The translations under genes were made by a program, and so were the position numbers. A DNA stretch of 64,000 nucleotides from Bacillus solitudinis (GTDB lineage Bacteria; Bacillota; Bacilli; Bacillales; Bacillaceae_D): the NCBI RefSeq assembly GCF_002797395.1, contig NZ_KZ454943.1:3633966-3697965 (forward strand). The letters run 5' to 3'. Shown piece after piece: positions 46,403 through 54,541 of the stretch; the stretch's first letter is position 1; the number at the start of each line of letters is the position of its first letter. A model generated the notes under the pieces. That model made no database searches and was not told the DNA's origin. It saw only the letters and a program-made list of their open reading frames with translations.

Positions 46403-46430
46403 TTGTCTACTATATTATTGTACTTATAAG
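46403..46430 (+). promoter_or_regulatory. Candidate promoter of the alpha-xylosidase gene
   Basis: TTGTCT and TATAAG are 16 bases apart, 33 bases before the TTG start at 46463. Confidence 0.45.
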
Positions 46431-46462
46431 TAGAGTTGAAAACAACGAAAGGGTGAATATTC

Positions 46463-48784
46463 TTGAAATTTTCAGATGGTCAATGGTTAATTAGAGAACA
46501 ATATGAAGTAATTAGTCCAGTCGAGGTCCATGATGTAACCAAACGCTCAGACTCATTAACAGTGTTTGCTCCACCAAAGCCAATTGTGAATCGATCTGGT
46601 GAGCTCGATACCCCATTAATAGAGGTAAAGTTGTCTTCGCCAATAGCTGATGTGATTCGTGTTCAAATTTATCATCATAAAGGTAAACAGATTCGTGGTC
46701 CTCATTTTGCGATTACGAATGAAAGCAACCATGTCATTTCTATCGAGGAAGATGACTCGTCTTTACGCTTTAAAAGTGGAGATGTTACTGCGACGATAAA
46801 AAAGGATGTATGGTCTGTTTTGTTTGATTATAAAGGAAAGCATCTCACACAAAGTGGACTAAAGAGCATGGGCTATGTAAAAGAGGGAAATGTAAACACT
46901 TACATGAAAGAGGAATTATCTCTTGGAGTAGGTGAGTGTGTTTATGGTCTTGGTGAACGATTTACCTCTTTTGTAAAAAACGGACAATCGGTTGATATTT
47001 GGAATAAGGACGGTGGCACCAGCTCCGAGCAATCTTATAAAAATATTCCTTTCTATGTTACTAATAAAGGCTATGGGGTGTTTATTAATCATCCAGAAAA
47101 CGTCTCTCTTGAGGTTGCATCTGAGAAGGTTTCAAAGGTCCAATTTAGTGTTGAAGGCGAATACCTTGATTATTATGTAGTTGGTGGTTCCACAATCAAG
47201 GATGTGCTAGAGAATTATACAACATTAACAGGTAAACCAGCTCTTCCTCCTGCGTGGACATTTGGATTATGGTTAACAACATCATTCACAACAAATTATG
47301 ATGAAGCGACGGTAAATGAATTTGTGAATGGGATGATTGAGCGTGACTTGCCGTTACATGTCTTTCACTTTGATTGTTTTTGGATGAAGGAATTTCATTG
47401 GTGTAACTTTGAATGGGATGAGCGTGTCTTTCCTGAACCAGAGGAGATGCTTCGCCGTTTAAAAGATAAAGGTTTAAAGATTTGTGTATGGATTAATCCA
47501 TATATTGCTCAGCGTTCCCATTTGTTCGATGAAGCGTTGGAAAAAGGCTATTTTGTTAAAAAGGAAAATGGCGATGTTTGGCAGTGGGATTTATGGCAAC
47601 CTGGTATGGGAATTGTTGATTTTACAAATCCTGATGCGAGCCAATGGTTTGCAGAAAAACTTGAAAAGCTTGTTGATATGGGAGTAGACTCGTTTAAAAC
47701 AGATTTTGGTGAGCGCATACCGACGGACGTGGTTTATTATGATGGCTCAGATCCAAAGAAGATGCATAACTATTATACCCTTTTATATAATAAAGTTGTT
47801 TTTGAGGTACTTGAAAAAAAATTAGGGAAAGGAGAAGCAGCCTTATTTGCTCGGTCAGCAACAGCGGGCGGTCAACAATTTCCAGTACATTGGGGTGGAG
47901 ACTGCTCTGCAACGTACGAATCGATGGCAGAAAGCCTTCGTGGCGGGCTATCTCTTGGGATGTCAGGATTTGGATTTTGGAGTCATGATATTGGTGGGTT
48001 TGAAAGTAATGCAACAGCGGATGTTTATAAACGTTGGATAGCATTTGGGTTGTTATCAAGTCATAGTCGATTACATGGAAGTCGCTCGTATCGTGTTCCT
48101 TGGTTGTATGATGAAGAAGCCGTGAGTGTTCTTCGGCACTTTACAAAACTAAAGTGTAGACTAATGCCATACCTATTCACTCAGGCAAATGGTTCTGCAT
48201 TAAAAGGTATACCAATGATGCGCCCGATGGTCCTTGAATTTAATGGTGACCCAACGAGTGATTATTTAGAACGACAATATATGCTTGGAGACTCAATTCT
48301 TGTAGCGCCTATATTTAATGAAGAGGGTATTGCTGATTATTATCTACCACATGGCGAGACATGGACTCACTTTCTTACAAATGAGAAGGTAAAAGGCGGC
48401 GTTTGGAAAAAGGAGCCTCATGATTACCATAGTCTCCCGTTATATATTCGTGCCAATACGATTATTGCTGTAGGCCAGGAAGATACAAAGCCGGACTATG
48501 ACTATACGGACGGAGTAGAGTTCCATATATTTGAATTAGAAGATGTTAAAACAGCGATAGCAAAAGTTTACTCCGTGGACGGTGTGGAGAGTTTACAGTT
48601 TAATGCGGAGAGAACTGGAAATCAAATCGTGTTGAACCTTACAGGAGAATCTAAAAATTGGAGTGTGATTTTGCGAGGAATAGACCAGGTGTCTAGTGTG
48701 ACAGGAGCATCCCTAAACCGAGAAGGGTTTGGGTTGCGCTTAAGCCCAGATCCAGGTCAATCCCAAATAAATGTCCAATTATAA
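46463..48784 (+). CDS. yicI: GH31 alpha-xylosidase, YicI-like
   Basis: A 773-residue cytoplasmic enzyme closely similar to Escherichia coli YicI. The nucleophile D414 sits in SFKTDFGERIPTDV, the acid/base D480 in HWGGDCSATYESM; both positions fit the YicI residues D416 and D482. YicI removes alpha-1,6 or other alpha-linked xylose, for instance from isoprimeverose of xyloglucan. The start is TTG 46463, after GAAAGGGTG. No transporter gene is adjacent, so the substrate probably enters by another system, perhaps one of the two importers. Confidence 0.93.
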   Translation: MKFSDGQWLIREQYEVISPVEVHDVTKRSDSLTVFAPPKPIVNRSGELDTPLIEVKLSSPIADVIRVQIYHHKGKQIRGPHFAITNESNHVISIEEDDSSLRFKSGDVTATIKKDVWSVLFDYKGKHLTQSGLKSMGYVKEGNVNTYMKEELSLGVGECVYGLGERFTSFVKNGQSVDIWNKDGGTSSEQSYKNIPFYVTNKGYGVFINHPENVSLEVASEKVSKVQFSVEGEYLDYYVVGGSTIKDVLENYTTLTGKPALPPAWTFGLWLTTSFTTNYDEATVNEFVNGMIERDLPLHVFHFDCFWMKEFHWCNFEWDERVFPEPEEMLRRLKDKGLKICVWINPYIAQRSHLFDEALEKGYFVKKENGDVWQWDLWQPGMGIVDFTNPDASQWFAEKLEKLVDMGVDSFKTDFGERIPTDVVYYDGSDPKKMHNYYTLLYNKVVFEVLEKKLGKGEAALFARSATAGGQQFPVHWGGDCSATYESMAESLRGGLSLGMSGFGFWSHDIGGFESNATADVYKRWIAFGLLSSHSRLHGSRSYRVPWLYDEEAVSVLRHFTKLKCRLMPYLFTQANGSALKGIPMMRPMVLEFNGDPTSDYLERQYMLGDSILVAPIFNEEGIADYYLPHGETWTHFLTNEKVKGGVWKKEPHDYHSLPLYIRANTIIAVGQEDTKPDYDYTDGVEFHIFELEDVKTAIAKVYSVDGVESLQFNAERTGNQIVLNLTGESKNWSVILRGIDQVSSVTGASLNREGFGLRLSPDPGQSQINVQL

Positions 48785-48790
48785 AAACTA

Positions 48791-48845
48791 GAGAGGGTTG
48801 TGTCATAAGGCGGTTTTACCCTTATGATACAACCCTCTTTTTATT
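48791..48845 (+). terminator. Rho-independent terminator
   Basis: A stem of about 19 bp (agagggttgtgtcataagg / ccttatgatacaaccctct) with one mismatch and a T-rich tail follows the alpha-xylosidase gene. Confidence 0.9.
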
Positions 48846-48961
48846 TATAACAAACAAAGAAACTGTCATTCTAAATCTTCTGTCGTAAATGCTTGTTCTT
48901 CTGAATAGGATGTACAAGCGGTACGGTTTGTCCGTCTGACTGATTGATGGAGGTTGGTTTG

Positions 48962-49588
48962 ATGACTGTTTTATTAAGTTATATTTTACTCGGTTTGTCG
49001 TTAGCTGCCCCAATAGGCCCTGTTAATGCTGCACAAATTGATCGAGGTATCAAGAATGGCTTTGTTCATGCTTGGCTTGTGGGATTAGGAGCAACGATTG
49101 CGGATGGCGTGTATATGTTGTTCGTTTTTCTCGGTGTTGTTCATTTAATTGAAATTCCATTTATACAGGCCTTTTTATGGTTATTTGGTTTCTTCGTTTT
49201 GGTTTACACGGGATTTGAAAGCTTGCTTGGCGCAAAAAACATCACGATAAATCTATCACGATCAAAGAAGGAATCTCATGTGAAATCCTTCTTCTCAGGC
49301 TTTTTCATGTCATTGTTTAATCCATTAACCATTCTATTTTGGCTTGGAATTTTCGGTTCTATTCTTGCTAAAACAGTCACACAATATGATACAAATACAC
49401 TTATTCTATATTGTGGTGCGATTTTTCTCGGAATTGCCATTTGGGATGTTACGATGGCAGGACTCGCAAGTGGAATGAGAAAATTTTTAACAACGAAGCT
49501 ATTAAAAACGGTATCAATTCTCTCTGGTCTTTCTTTAATAGGATTTGGTGTTTACTTCGGTATACAGGCGTGTAGAATATTATTTTAA
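48962..49588 (+). CDS. LysE-family amino acid exporter
   Basis: A 208-residue membrane protein with six helices of the LysE/RhtB family. The N-terminal LSLAAPIGPVNAAQIDRGIKNGF and the later SLFNPLTILFWLGIFG motif are characteristic. Such proteins export basic or neutral amino acids. ATG 48962 is preferred with GGAGG eight bases upstream; the frame is open further upstream, but then the ribosome site would be coding. Its 3' end overlaps the convergent permease gene by nine bases. Confidence 0.87.
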   Translation: MTVLLSYILLGLSLAAPIGPVNAAQIDRGIKNGFVHAWLVGLGATIADGVYMLFVFLGVVHLIEIPFIQAFLWLFGFFVLVYTGFESLLGAKNITINLSRSKKESHVKSFFSGFFMSLFNPLTILFWLGIFGSILAKTVTQYDTNTLILYCGAIFLGIAIWDVTMAGLASGMRKFLTTKLLKTVSILSGLSLIGFGVYFGIQACRILF

Positions 49589-50950
49589 TTTCGTAAAGAG
49601 GGTTCCGATAGCTTTTTCGTCGCCTTCCGGATCGTTCTTCCACATATGTTGCATAATAAACGTTACAAGTGCAATAACAATGAGGAATACAAGACTCACA
49701 TAAAAACCTGGTCGGCTTGTATGATGAAACATAGTTCCTGTTACTGCTAATAAAACAAGAGCGAAACCTAAGTAACGTTTAATGTTATCCATCGTTGTTT
49801 GTTCAAATAATCGTCCGTAGGATCCAAGAATGAAAAACCAATTATATAACAACATAAGCCCTGCTGCGGTGGTTATATACTCGTAAATTCGTCCGGGCAT
49901 GACGATTGAAAGAATAATGGAAACGATGATTCCTCCTGTTGTTAGGACTATCGCCGGGAGAGCGATTTCAAATTTAATACGTTTTGAGAAAACTGCCGGT
50001 GCATCTTTGTCTTCTGCTAATGTTACCAGAATTCGAATGACCGCAAAAAGAGAGGCAACCATTGTTGAGAACCCAGCAATGATAAAAACACCGTTAAAAA
50101 TATCCTGTACATACTTAATATTATAATTATTTAACGCTGAAACAAAGGGGCTTTGGTCAGGGTTAAAGTTATTCCAATTTACAATTATTAGAGAAAGACT
50201 AATTGATGAAATGTAAATAACCGCCAATAGTAATAGCATAACCTTGCCTGATTTAGGTGCCTCCTGTTTATTTTTTAAACGGACCGCCAAGAGACCCATG
50301 ATTTCAATTCCTGCAAATCCGTAAAAGCCAAATATAAGTGAGGGAAGAAATCCAGAAATACCATTTGGGAAAAACCCATCATATGTTCTAGGAATTACAT
50401 TCTGTTCCGTTCCTCCTCCAAATAAACCAAATAATGCAACAATAGCTAATACGATGAACATAAGAATTGCCGCAATTTTTAATACGGCTAGTAAGTTCTC
50501 AACGCGGTCAAAGCCTTTTGGTCCTGCCAAGATAACGAGTAGTCCTAAAACAGCATAGATGCTTGCAAACACCCATAAGGGAATCCCTGGAAACCAAAAT
50601 CTCGAAAAAATGGAGAGGGCGGTCATTTGGCTACCGATAATAAGCATCTCTGATAGCCAGTAAACCCAGCCGCTTGAAAAGCCAGCCCACCGACCATAAG
50701 CTTTTTTTGCATAGGAACGAAAGGAACCTTTTTGAGGATCGGCAATAGTCATTTTCGCTAAGGCTTCATAAACAAAATATGTTCCTAAGGCTGCAAGAGC
50801 AAATGATAAGATTACAGAAGGGCCTGCCATACTTATTGCAATACTTGAGCCTAGAAAAAAACCGGTACCAATCGTACAGGCAACGCCAAGCAAAGACAGT
50901 TGCCACCATTGTAAAGGCTTTTCAGCTTTTTCAGCAGACTTTGATTTCAT
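49580..50950 (-). CDS. APC-superfamily amino acid permease
   Basis: A 456-residue membrane protein with about 12 helices. The start of helix 1 (GVACTIGTGFFLGSSIAI) is the APC substrate-binding break, and the GFDRVENLLAVLKIAAI segment is typical of amino acid/proton symporters. Substrate unclear. It lies 91 bases downstream of the dimethylargininase-like gene on the same strand, with an AGGTG site. The two may form an operon for arginine-derived amino acids (inferred). Its last codons overlap those of the LysE gene. Confidence 0.9.
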   Translation of the reverse strand: MKSKSAEKAEKPLQWWQLSLLGVACTIGTGFFLGSSIAISMAGPSVILSFALAALGTYFVYEALAKMTIADPQKGSFRSYAKKAYGRWAGFSSGWVYWLSEMLIIGSQMTALSIFSRFWFPGIPLWVFASIYAVLGLLVILAGPKGFDRVENLLAVLKIAAILMFIVLAIVALFGLFGGGTEQNVIPRTYDGFFPNGISGFLPSLIFGFYGFAGIEIMGLLAVRLKNKQEAPKSGKVMLLLLAVIYISSISLSLIIVNWNNFNPDQSPFVSALNNYNIKYVQDIFNGVFIIAGFSTMVASLFAVIRILVTLAEDKDAPAVFSKRIKFEIALPAIVLTTGGIIVSIILSIVMPGRIYEYITTAAGLMLLYNWFFILGSYGRLFEQTTMDNIKRYLGFALVLLAVTGTMFHHTSRPGFYVSLVFLIVIALVTFIMQHMWKNDPEGDEKAIGTLFTKLK

Positions 50951-51041
50951 GCCTTTTCACCTCACTTCTGCTTTTATTATTTGTTATAGTTTCGACTTTA
51001 TGTAACGGAAAAGAGAAAGTACAGATTCTCCTTTCTTACAC

Positions 51042-51908
51042 TTAAAATTCACTCTTACTACGAAGAGTCGGCAGAGTACAACATCGAAATGACCCACCTG
51101 ATTTAATAATCTCCGTAATATCAACTTCTATCACTTCAAAACCACGTGCATGTAGTTGTTCATTCACATGTTTGTTGACGGGTAAGCTAATGATTTTTTT
51201 ACTGCCAATTGATAGCACATTTGTACCAAGAGTAAATTGCTCCTCGTCATTCACCTCGATTAAGTCATAATGATGCTCGAGTATTCCTTTTTCTTTTTTT
51301 GTAAAAGCATTAGGAAAATAAATAGCTTCGTGTGGAGAAATAATGTTAAACACACAATCAAGATGAAGGTATTTTTCAGTAAATGGAATCGTTATCACTT
51401 CATAATTAGGTAATAGTGAACGAAGATGATTTATCGCTTCTTTATTCGTGCGGTCACTCTGTCCAACGAAAATCTTGTGTCGATCAATAATCACGTCGCC
51501 ACCTTCAATTCGGTCCCCGACGATATTGTAGTAAGAAGTCAGAGAATCCTCAAGCCATTTCTTTAAAATGTCCTCTTCACCCTGACGAACTTCACTTGCC
51601 ATCTCTGCGACAAATATTGTTTGACCGAGGGTAAAGCCAATATCTCTTGTAAAAACTTGCTCAGGATACTTTTCTAGTGTTGGTAAAAGAATGACTTCAA
51701 TATCATGTGCTTGTAATGTTTTCACAAACTCGTTATGCTGCTTCATAGCAAGTTCAATATGAATTCCTTCATTTTTAAAATGCTTCTGAGTCTCATTAAT
51801 CAAATCTTTAATAGTCATGTACTTAGGTTGACATAAAACAACCTGCTCTAGCTTGTCGTATTCAGTGTTACAATAGGTTTTTGGTTTAGTTGTCGTGGTT
51901 GGTAACAT
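51042..51908 (-). CDS. Dimethylargininase / arginine deiminase-family hydrolase (YkgA-like)
   Basis: A 288-residue amidinotransferase-fold (beta/alpha propeller) enzyme. FTRDIGF, EGGDV with Glu and Asp guanidine-binding residues, LHLDCVF with H182, and the C-terminal GGSFRCCTLP with the nucleophilic Cys (C277, preceding Thr) are the standard DDAH-type motifs. These enzymes convert arginine or methylarginine to citrulline. B. subtilis YkgA has the same end. GGAGG precedes the ATG. Exact substrate not established. Confidence 0.85.
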   Translation of the reverse strand: MLPTTTTKPKTYCNTEYDKLEQVVLCQPKYMTIKDLINETQKHFKNEGIHIELAMKQHNEFVKTLQAHDIEVILLPTLEKYPEQVFTRDIGFTLGQTIFVAEMASEVRQGEEDILKKWLEDSLTSYYNIVGDRIEGGDVIIDRHKIFVGQSDRTNKEAINHLRSLLPNYEVITIPFTEKYLHLDCVFNIISPHEAIYFPNAFTKKEKGILEHHYDLIEVNDEEQFTLGTNVLSIGSKKIISLPVNKHVNEQLHARGFEVIEVDITEIIKSGGSFRCCTLPTLRSKSEF

Positions 51909-52000
51909 ATGATGGCCTCCTAAAAATTAATTCTTATATTAGAATGACCTAAGTTAGAAGAGAGTATAGGATGAAAAAATTGGATTGATAAGGAGATAAA

Positions 52001-52033
52001 GCCTTCTAAAATCTGAGTAAGACTTTAGAAGGC
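52001..52033 (-). terminator. Terminator of the DUF456 gene
   Basis: A 10-bp perfect stem (gccttctaaa / tttagaaggc) followed on the minus strand by TTTATC lies just past the stop of the DUF456 gene. Confidence 0.75.
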
Positions 52034-52056
52034 AATTCGGTTCGAAGAATTCAACT

Positions 52057-52539
52057 TTAGAAAATGATATCAATAACAAAGACCAGAATAATTGTTAATT
52101 GGATAACCGCCTTGGCAAAAGTACTACTAAGAAAGGCAATAAATGTACCAAAGGCAACTTTTAATGAGTCGGGTATGGAGTTTCTTTGAATAAGTTCTGT
52201 TATCAAAACAAGAGCAAAAGGCACAAGTAAAATGCCGAAAGGGGGAAGAATAAAGCTTCCGATAATTAATCCGATCGTTGCCGCACGCATTCCCCATTTA
52301 GAAGCCCCGTATCGTTTAACGAAATAGAGATTTGCGATGTAATCAACAACGAATAAGACAATCGTTAACATTAGGAGTGTTCCCCAGGTCCACCATGTTA
52401 AAGCATCGGAAAAAACTAGAAAGTGATAAAGTAGTACCCCTGCCCAAATCATGACTACAGATGGGATAATCGGGTAAAGTAAGCCAATGAAACTTGCAAA
52501 AAAACATAAAATTATAAGACTCCACCAAATGATGTCCAA
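52057..52539 (-). CDS. DUF456-family membrane protein
   Basis: A 160-residue membrane protein with four to five hydrophobic helices. The motif order, GLLYPIIPSVVMIWAG, then DYIANLYFVKRYGASKWGMRAATIGLIIGSFILPPFG, is that of DUF456 proteins such as YqgC, which have a Gly-rich re-entrant region. Function unknown. The start is TTG 52539 with GGAG nine bases upstream. It follows the 176-residue gene by 17 bases on the same strand, so the two are cotranscribed. Confidence 0.85.
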   Translation of the reverse strand: MDIIWWSLIILCFFASFIGLLYPIIPSVVMIWAGVLLYHFLVFSDALTWWTWGTLLMLTIVLFVVDYIANLYFVKRYGASKWGMRAATIGLIIGSFILPPFGILLVPFALVLITELIQRNSIPDSLKVAFGTFIAFLSSTFAKAVIQLTIILVFVIDIIF

Positions 52540-52556
52540 AGAATCAGCTCCATTAT

Positions 52557-53087
52557 TTATTCATTTTCACTGTAATTTTCACTATAAAATTCTAAAGATT
52601 CGAGGCAATGGTCAATAATTTCTTTGAAATCATTGATTTGCCCTTCGTTAATTTTACGTTTGAAATTTAAATTGGTTTTATTCATTAATTTCTGTTTCTG
52701 TCGAAAATTAAAGGAAATTTGTTGGTTAATAAATGGTCGTCCGTTCCAAATGTTAGAAAGCTCTTTTTCAATATGGTGGCAATCATCATCCACATTTGAA
52801 ACCGTTGAATAGAAATTAATCTCAAGCACACACCCTGCAGTTTTCTCATCATGGTCTAGCATCTCTAATGAAAAATCTTTTATCGAAGAAAACAAACTAA
52901 CCTCAGCATAAGGAAGAGCATGTGGATAATCTTGAAGCTGAAATTGCATCGCAAATTTCCGGGACATGGTTGCTAAATCGACAGAATCCTCGCGACTCGT
53001 GACAATGATTTCATTAGCTAGGTCAAAGTCATAAATCATTCCCTCCAAGACAACCTTTATATTATCAAATATCGTTGGATCAAACAC
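52557..53087 (-). CDS. Hypothetical protein
   Basis: A 176-residue, acidic soluble protein that I do not recognise. The first 110 residues look beta-rich, with a DYPHALPYAEVSLFSSI stretch; the rest is helical and charged. AGGGGGA precedes ATG 53087. It is cotranscribed with the DUF456 gene downstream and divergent from the 108-residue gene. Confidence 0.65.
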   Translation of the reverse strand: MFDPTIFDNIKVVLEGMIYDFDLANEIIVTSREDSVDLATMSRKFAMQFQLQDYPHALPYAEVSLFSSIKDFSLEMLDHDEKTAGCVLEINFYSTVSNVDDDCHHIEKELSNIWNGRPFINQQISFNFRQKQKLMNKTNLNFKRKINEGQINDFKEIIDHCLESLEFYSENYSENE

Positions 53088-53190
53088 AACAGTTTCCCCC
53101 TAGCTAATAATTATCTTTATACCAATTTAAGGTATACATATGTATAATACGTACACACTGTAGTATACACAAGTTTTGGAGGAACTGACT

Positions 53191-53517
53191 ATGGAAATAC
53201 TTGAATCAATCATTTCAAACCCACAATTTTTTATTCTTTTTGGGGTTCTTGTTATCGGAGTTTTCGTGCTCAATTTCTTGAAGCAGTTAATTAAATTGGT
53301 GATTGGGGTTTGCATTCTGATATTTGGAGTAAGTCTTTTTTTACATTCATCACCAGAAGACATTTTTCAATTAGGGATAGAGTCCACAAAAATAGACTAT
53401 TCATTTTTAGAGAATAAAGTAAAACCTATGTTTGATGATATTTCAATTGATTCCTTATGGGAGAGTGGGGAGAAGGCTCGTGAATGGGTCAATTTAAATT
53501 TGAACAAGTCGGAGTAA
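53191..53517 (+). CDS. Small membrane protein of unknown function
   Basis: A 108-residue protein: a hydrophobic N-terminal half with two adjacent membrane segments (about 11-26 and 32-48, LIKLVIGVCILIFGVSLFL) and an amphipathic, charged C-terminal half. Family not recognised. ATG 53191 lies eight bases after GGAGG; an in-frame TTG at 53176 overlaps that site. Divergent from the 176-residue gene. Confidence 0.65.
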   Translation: MEILESIISNPQFFILFGVLVIGVFVLNFLKQLIKLVIGVCILIFGVSLFLHSSPEDIFQLGIESTKIDYSFLENKVKPMFDDISIDSLWESGEKAREWVNLNLNKSE

Positions 53518-53526
53518 AAATAGTTT

Positions 53527-53562
53527 AGCTAAATTTATTGAAAACGCTTTCAAAATTTAGCT
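53527..53562. promoter_or_regulatory. Perfect cre-like site inside a 36-bp inverted repeat
   Basis: TGAAAACGCTTTCA (53539-53552) fits the strict cre consensus TGWAARCGYTTWCA at all 14 positions. It is flanked by inverted arms agctaaattt (53527-53536) and aaatttagct (53553-53562). No T run follows, so a terminator is unlikely. It lies 42 bases before the start of the 110-residue gene. Confidence 0.6.
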
Positions 53563-53603
53563 AATGGTGTTAAGATGAGGGTATAAAAAGGAGTGATGAT
53601 GTA

Positions 53604-53936
53604 ATGAATAAAAACATATTATTTCTAGAAGAGATAAAGACGTTTGTTACAAGTGGATTATCACTAATTGAATTCCAGTTTACCTTTAATAAAAGCTCTG
53701 AATTTATTTTTAAAATCGCACGACTAATGGCTGAAAATCAATACATACTTACTTTGGAAGAAAATATAGATGCTGTTATATTTGATTTACTAATCATGGA
53801 AGAAATGGCACAAACCAAAACATATTACGGTGCACTAGTTACAGTAGCAGAAGAATTTGAGTTGTCGGAAACGTATATAAAATGTAAAATTGCAAATTAC
53901 AAGTCTAAACAGATTAATTATAAATTTTCAGCTTAA
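53604..53936 (+). CDS. Hypothetical protein
   Basis: A 110-residue, mostly helical soluble protein that I do not recognise. The segment ELSETYIKCKIANYKSKQI near the end could be a helix-turn-helix-like pair, but this is weak. AAAAGGAG lies a suitable distance before ATG 53604. A cre-like palindrome lies just upstream and a terminator follows, so it forms its own transcription unit under possible catabolite control. Confidence 0.6.
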   Translation: MNKNILFLEEIKTFVTSGLSLIEFQFTFNKSSEFIFKIARLMAENQYILTLEENIDAVIFDLLIMEEMAQTKTYYGALVTVAEEFELSETYIKCKIANYKSKQINYKFSA

Positions 53937-53940
53937 TAAT

Positions 53941-53987
53941 AAGGGTTGTGTCAAACGGGTGGTTTAAACCTTAGGACACAACCCTTT
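53941..53987 (+). terminator. Rho-independent terminator
   Basis: An 11-12 bp stem (agggttgtgtc / gacacaaccct) encloses a second small stem, with a short T run after it. Same core as the terminator at 48791-48845. Confidence 0.8.
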
Positions 53988-54013
53988 GCTGTTGTGACAG
54001 TCCCTTATTTCCC

Positions 54014-54367
54014 TTATTTATAGATGTTATAAATCGCTTTTTCTGTTTCGATTTTAAGTCCGTCCTCGACAATTGAGGAATGAAAATCACCAAGCAGTGG
54101 AATTTCGAATATGTTTTGTGGTAAAGGCATTGTTCCTTGGTCCGTACTAATTTCACCAAGTCCATGTAGAAGCACTTCAGCATTAGCTAAATAACCGTCA
54201 GGATCTTCCCGTTCAATTCGCCTTACCGAAATGTCCTCAAGATCCAGCTTGATTTTATCAATATCAGTTATTTCCCCTTGCTTTCGTTCTCCTTTATGAA
54301 TAATCAATGTATGTCCTTTACCCGCTTCGAGCCATGTAGCAAGTTCATTAATCATGTGATCCATCAT
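54014..54367 (-). CDS. Hypothetical protein
   Basis: A 117-residue acidic soluble protein, not recognised. The first half suggests a small beta-barrel (GHTLIIHKGERKQGEITDIDKIKLDLEDISVRRIE), the second a loop-rich region. Two adjacent ATGs at 54367 and 54364 follow GGAGGAGGG. It is convergent with the 110-residue gene across a terminator. Confidence 0.6.
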   Translation of the reverse strand: MMDHMINELATWLEAGKGHTLIIHKGERKQGEITDIDKIKLDLEDISVRRIEREDPDGYLANAEVLLHGLGEISTDQGTMPLPQNIFEIPLLGDFHSSIVEDGLKIETEKAIYNIYK

Positions 54368-54499
54368 AACCCTCCTCCTCTTCGTACTATACCCATTACA
54401 ATTACATTCATTCTTTAATTTTGGGTAGCAAGTATATATGAATTAGATAAAGCGTGTGATAATATTAAGTTAAATGATTGTAAAAATTGTTAGTAATTT

Positions 54500-54513
54500 T
54501 AACAACGTTGTTA
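54500..54513. promoter_or_regulatory. Palindromic operator upstream of the MATE-like gene
   Basis: TAACAACGTTGTTA is a perfect 14-bp palindrome, identical to that at 27960-27973, including two following A bases. It lies 28 bases before the start codon of the transporter gene. Confidence 0.6.
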
Positions 54514-54541
54514 AATCTAAAAAGGGAAGAAGAGTCGTCTT

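Noticed and set aside
50951-51041. Riboswitch or T-box leader before the amino acid permease
   Set aside because: Gap of 91 bases has no conserved leader motif or antiterminator.
53127-53363. A minus-strand ORF over the 108-residue gene
   Set aside because: Overlaps a gene with a better ribosome site and has no recognisable content.
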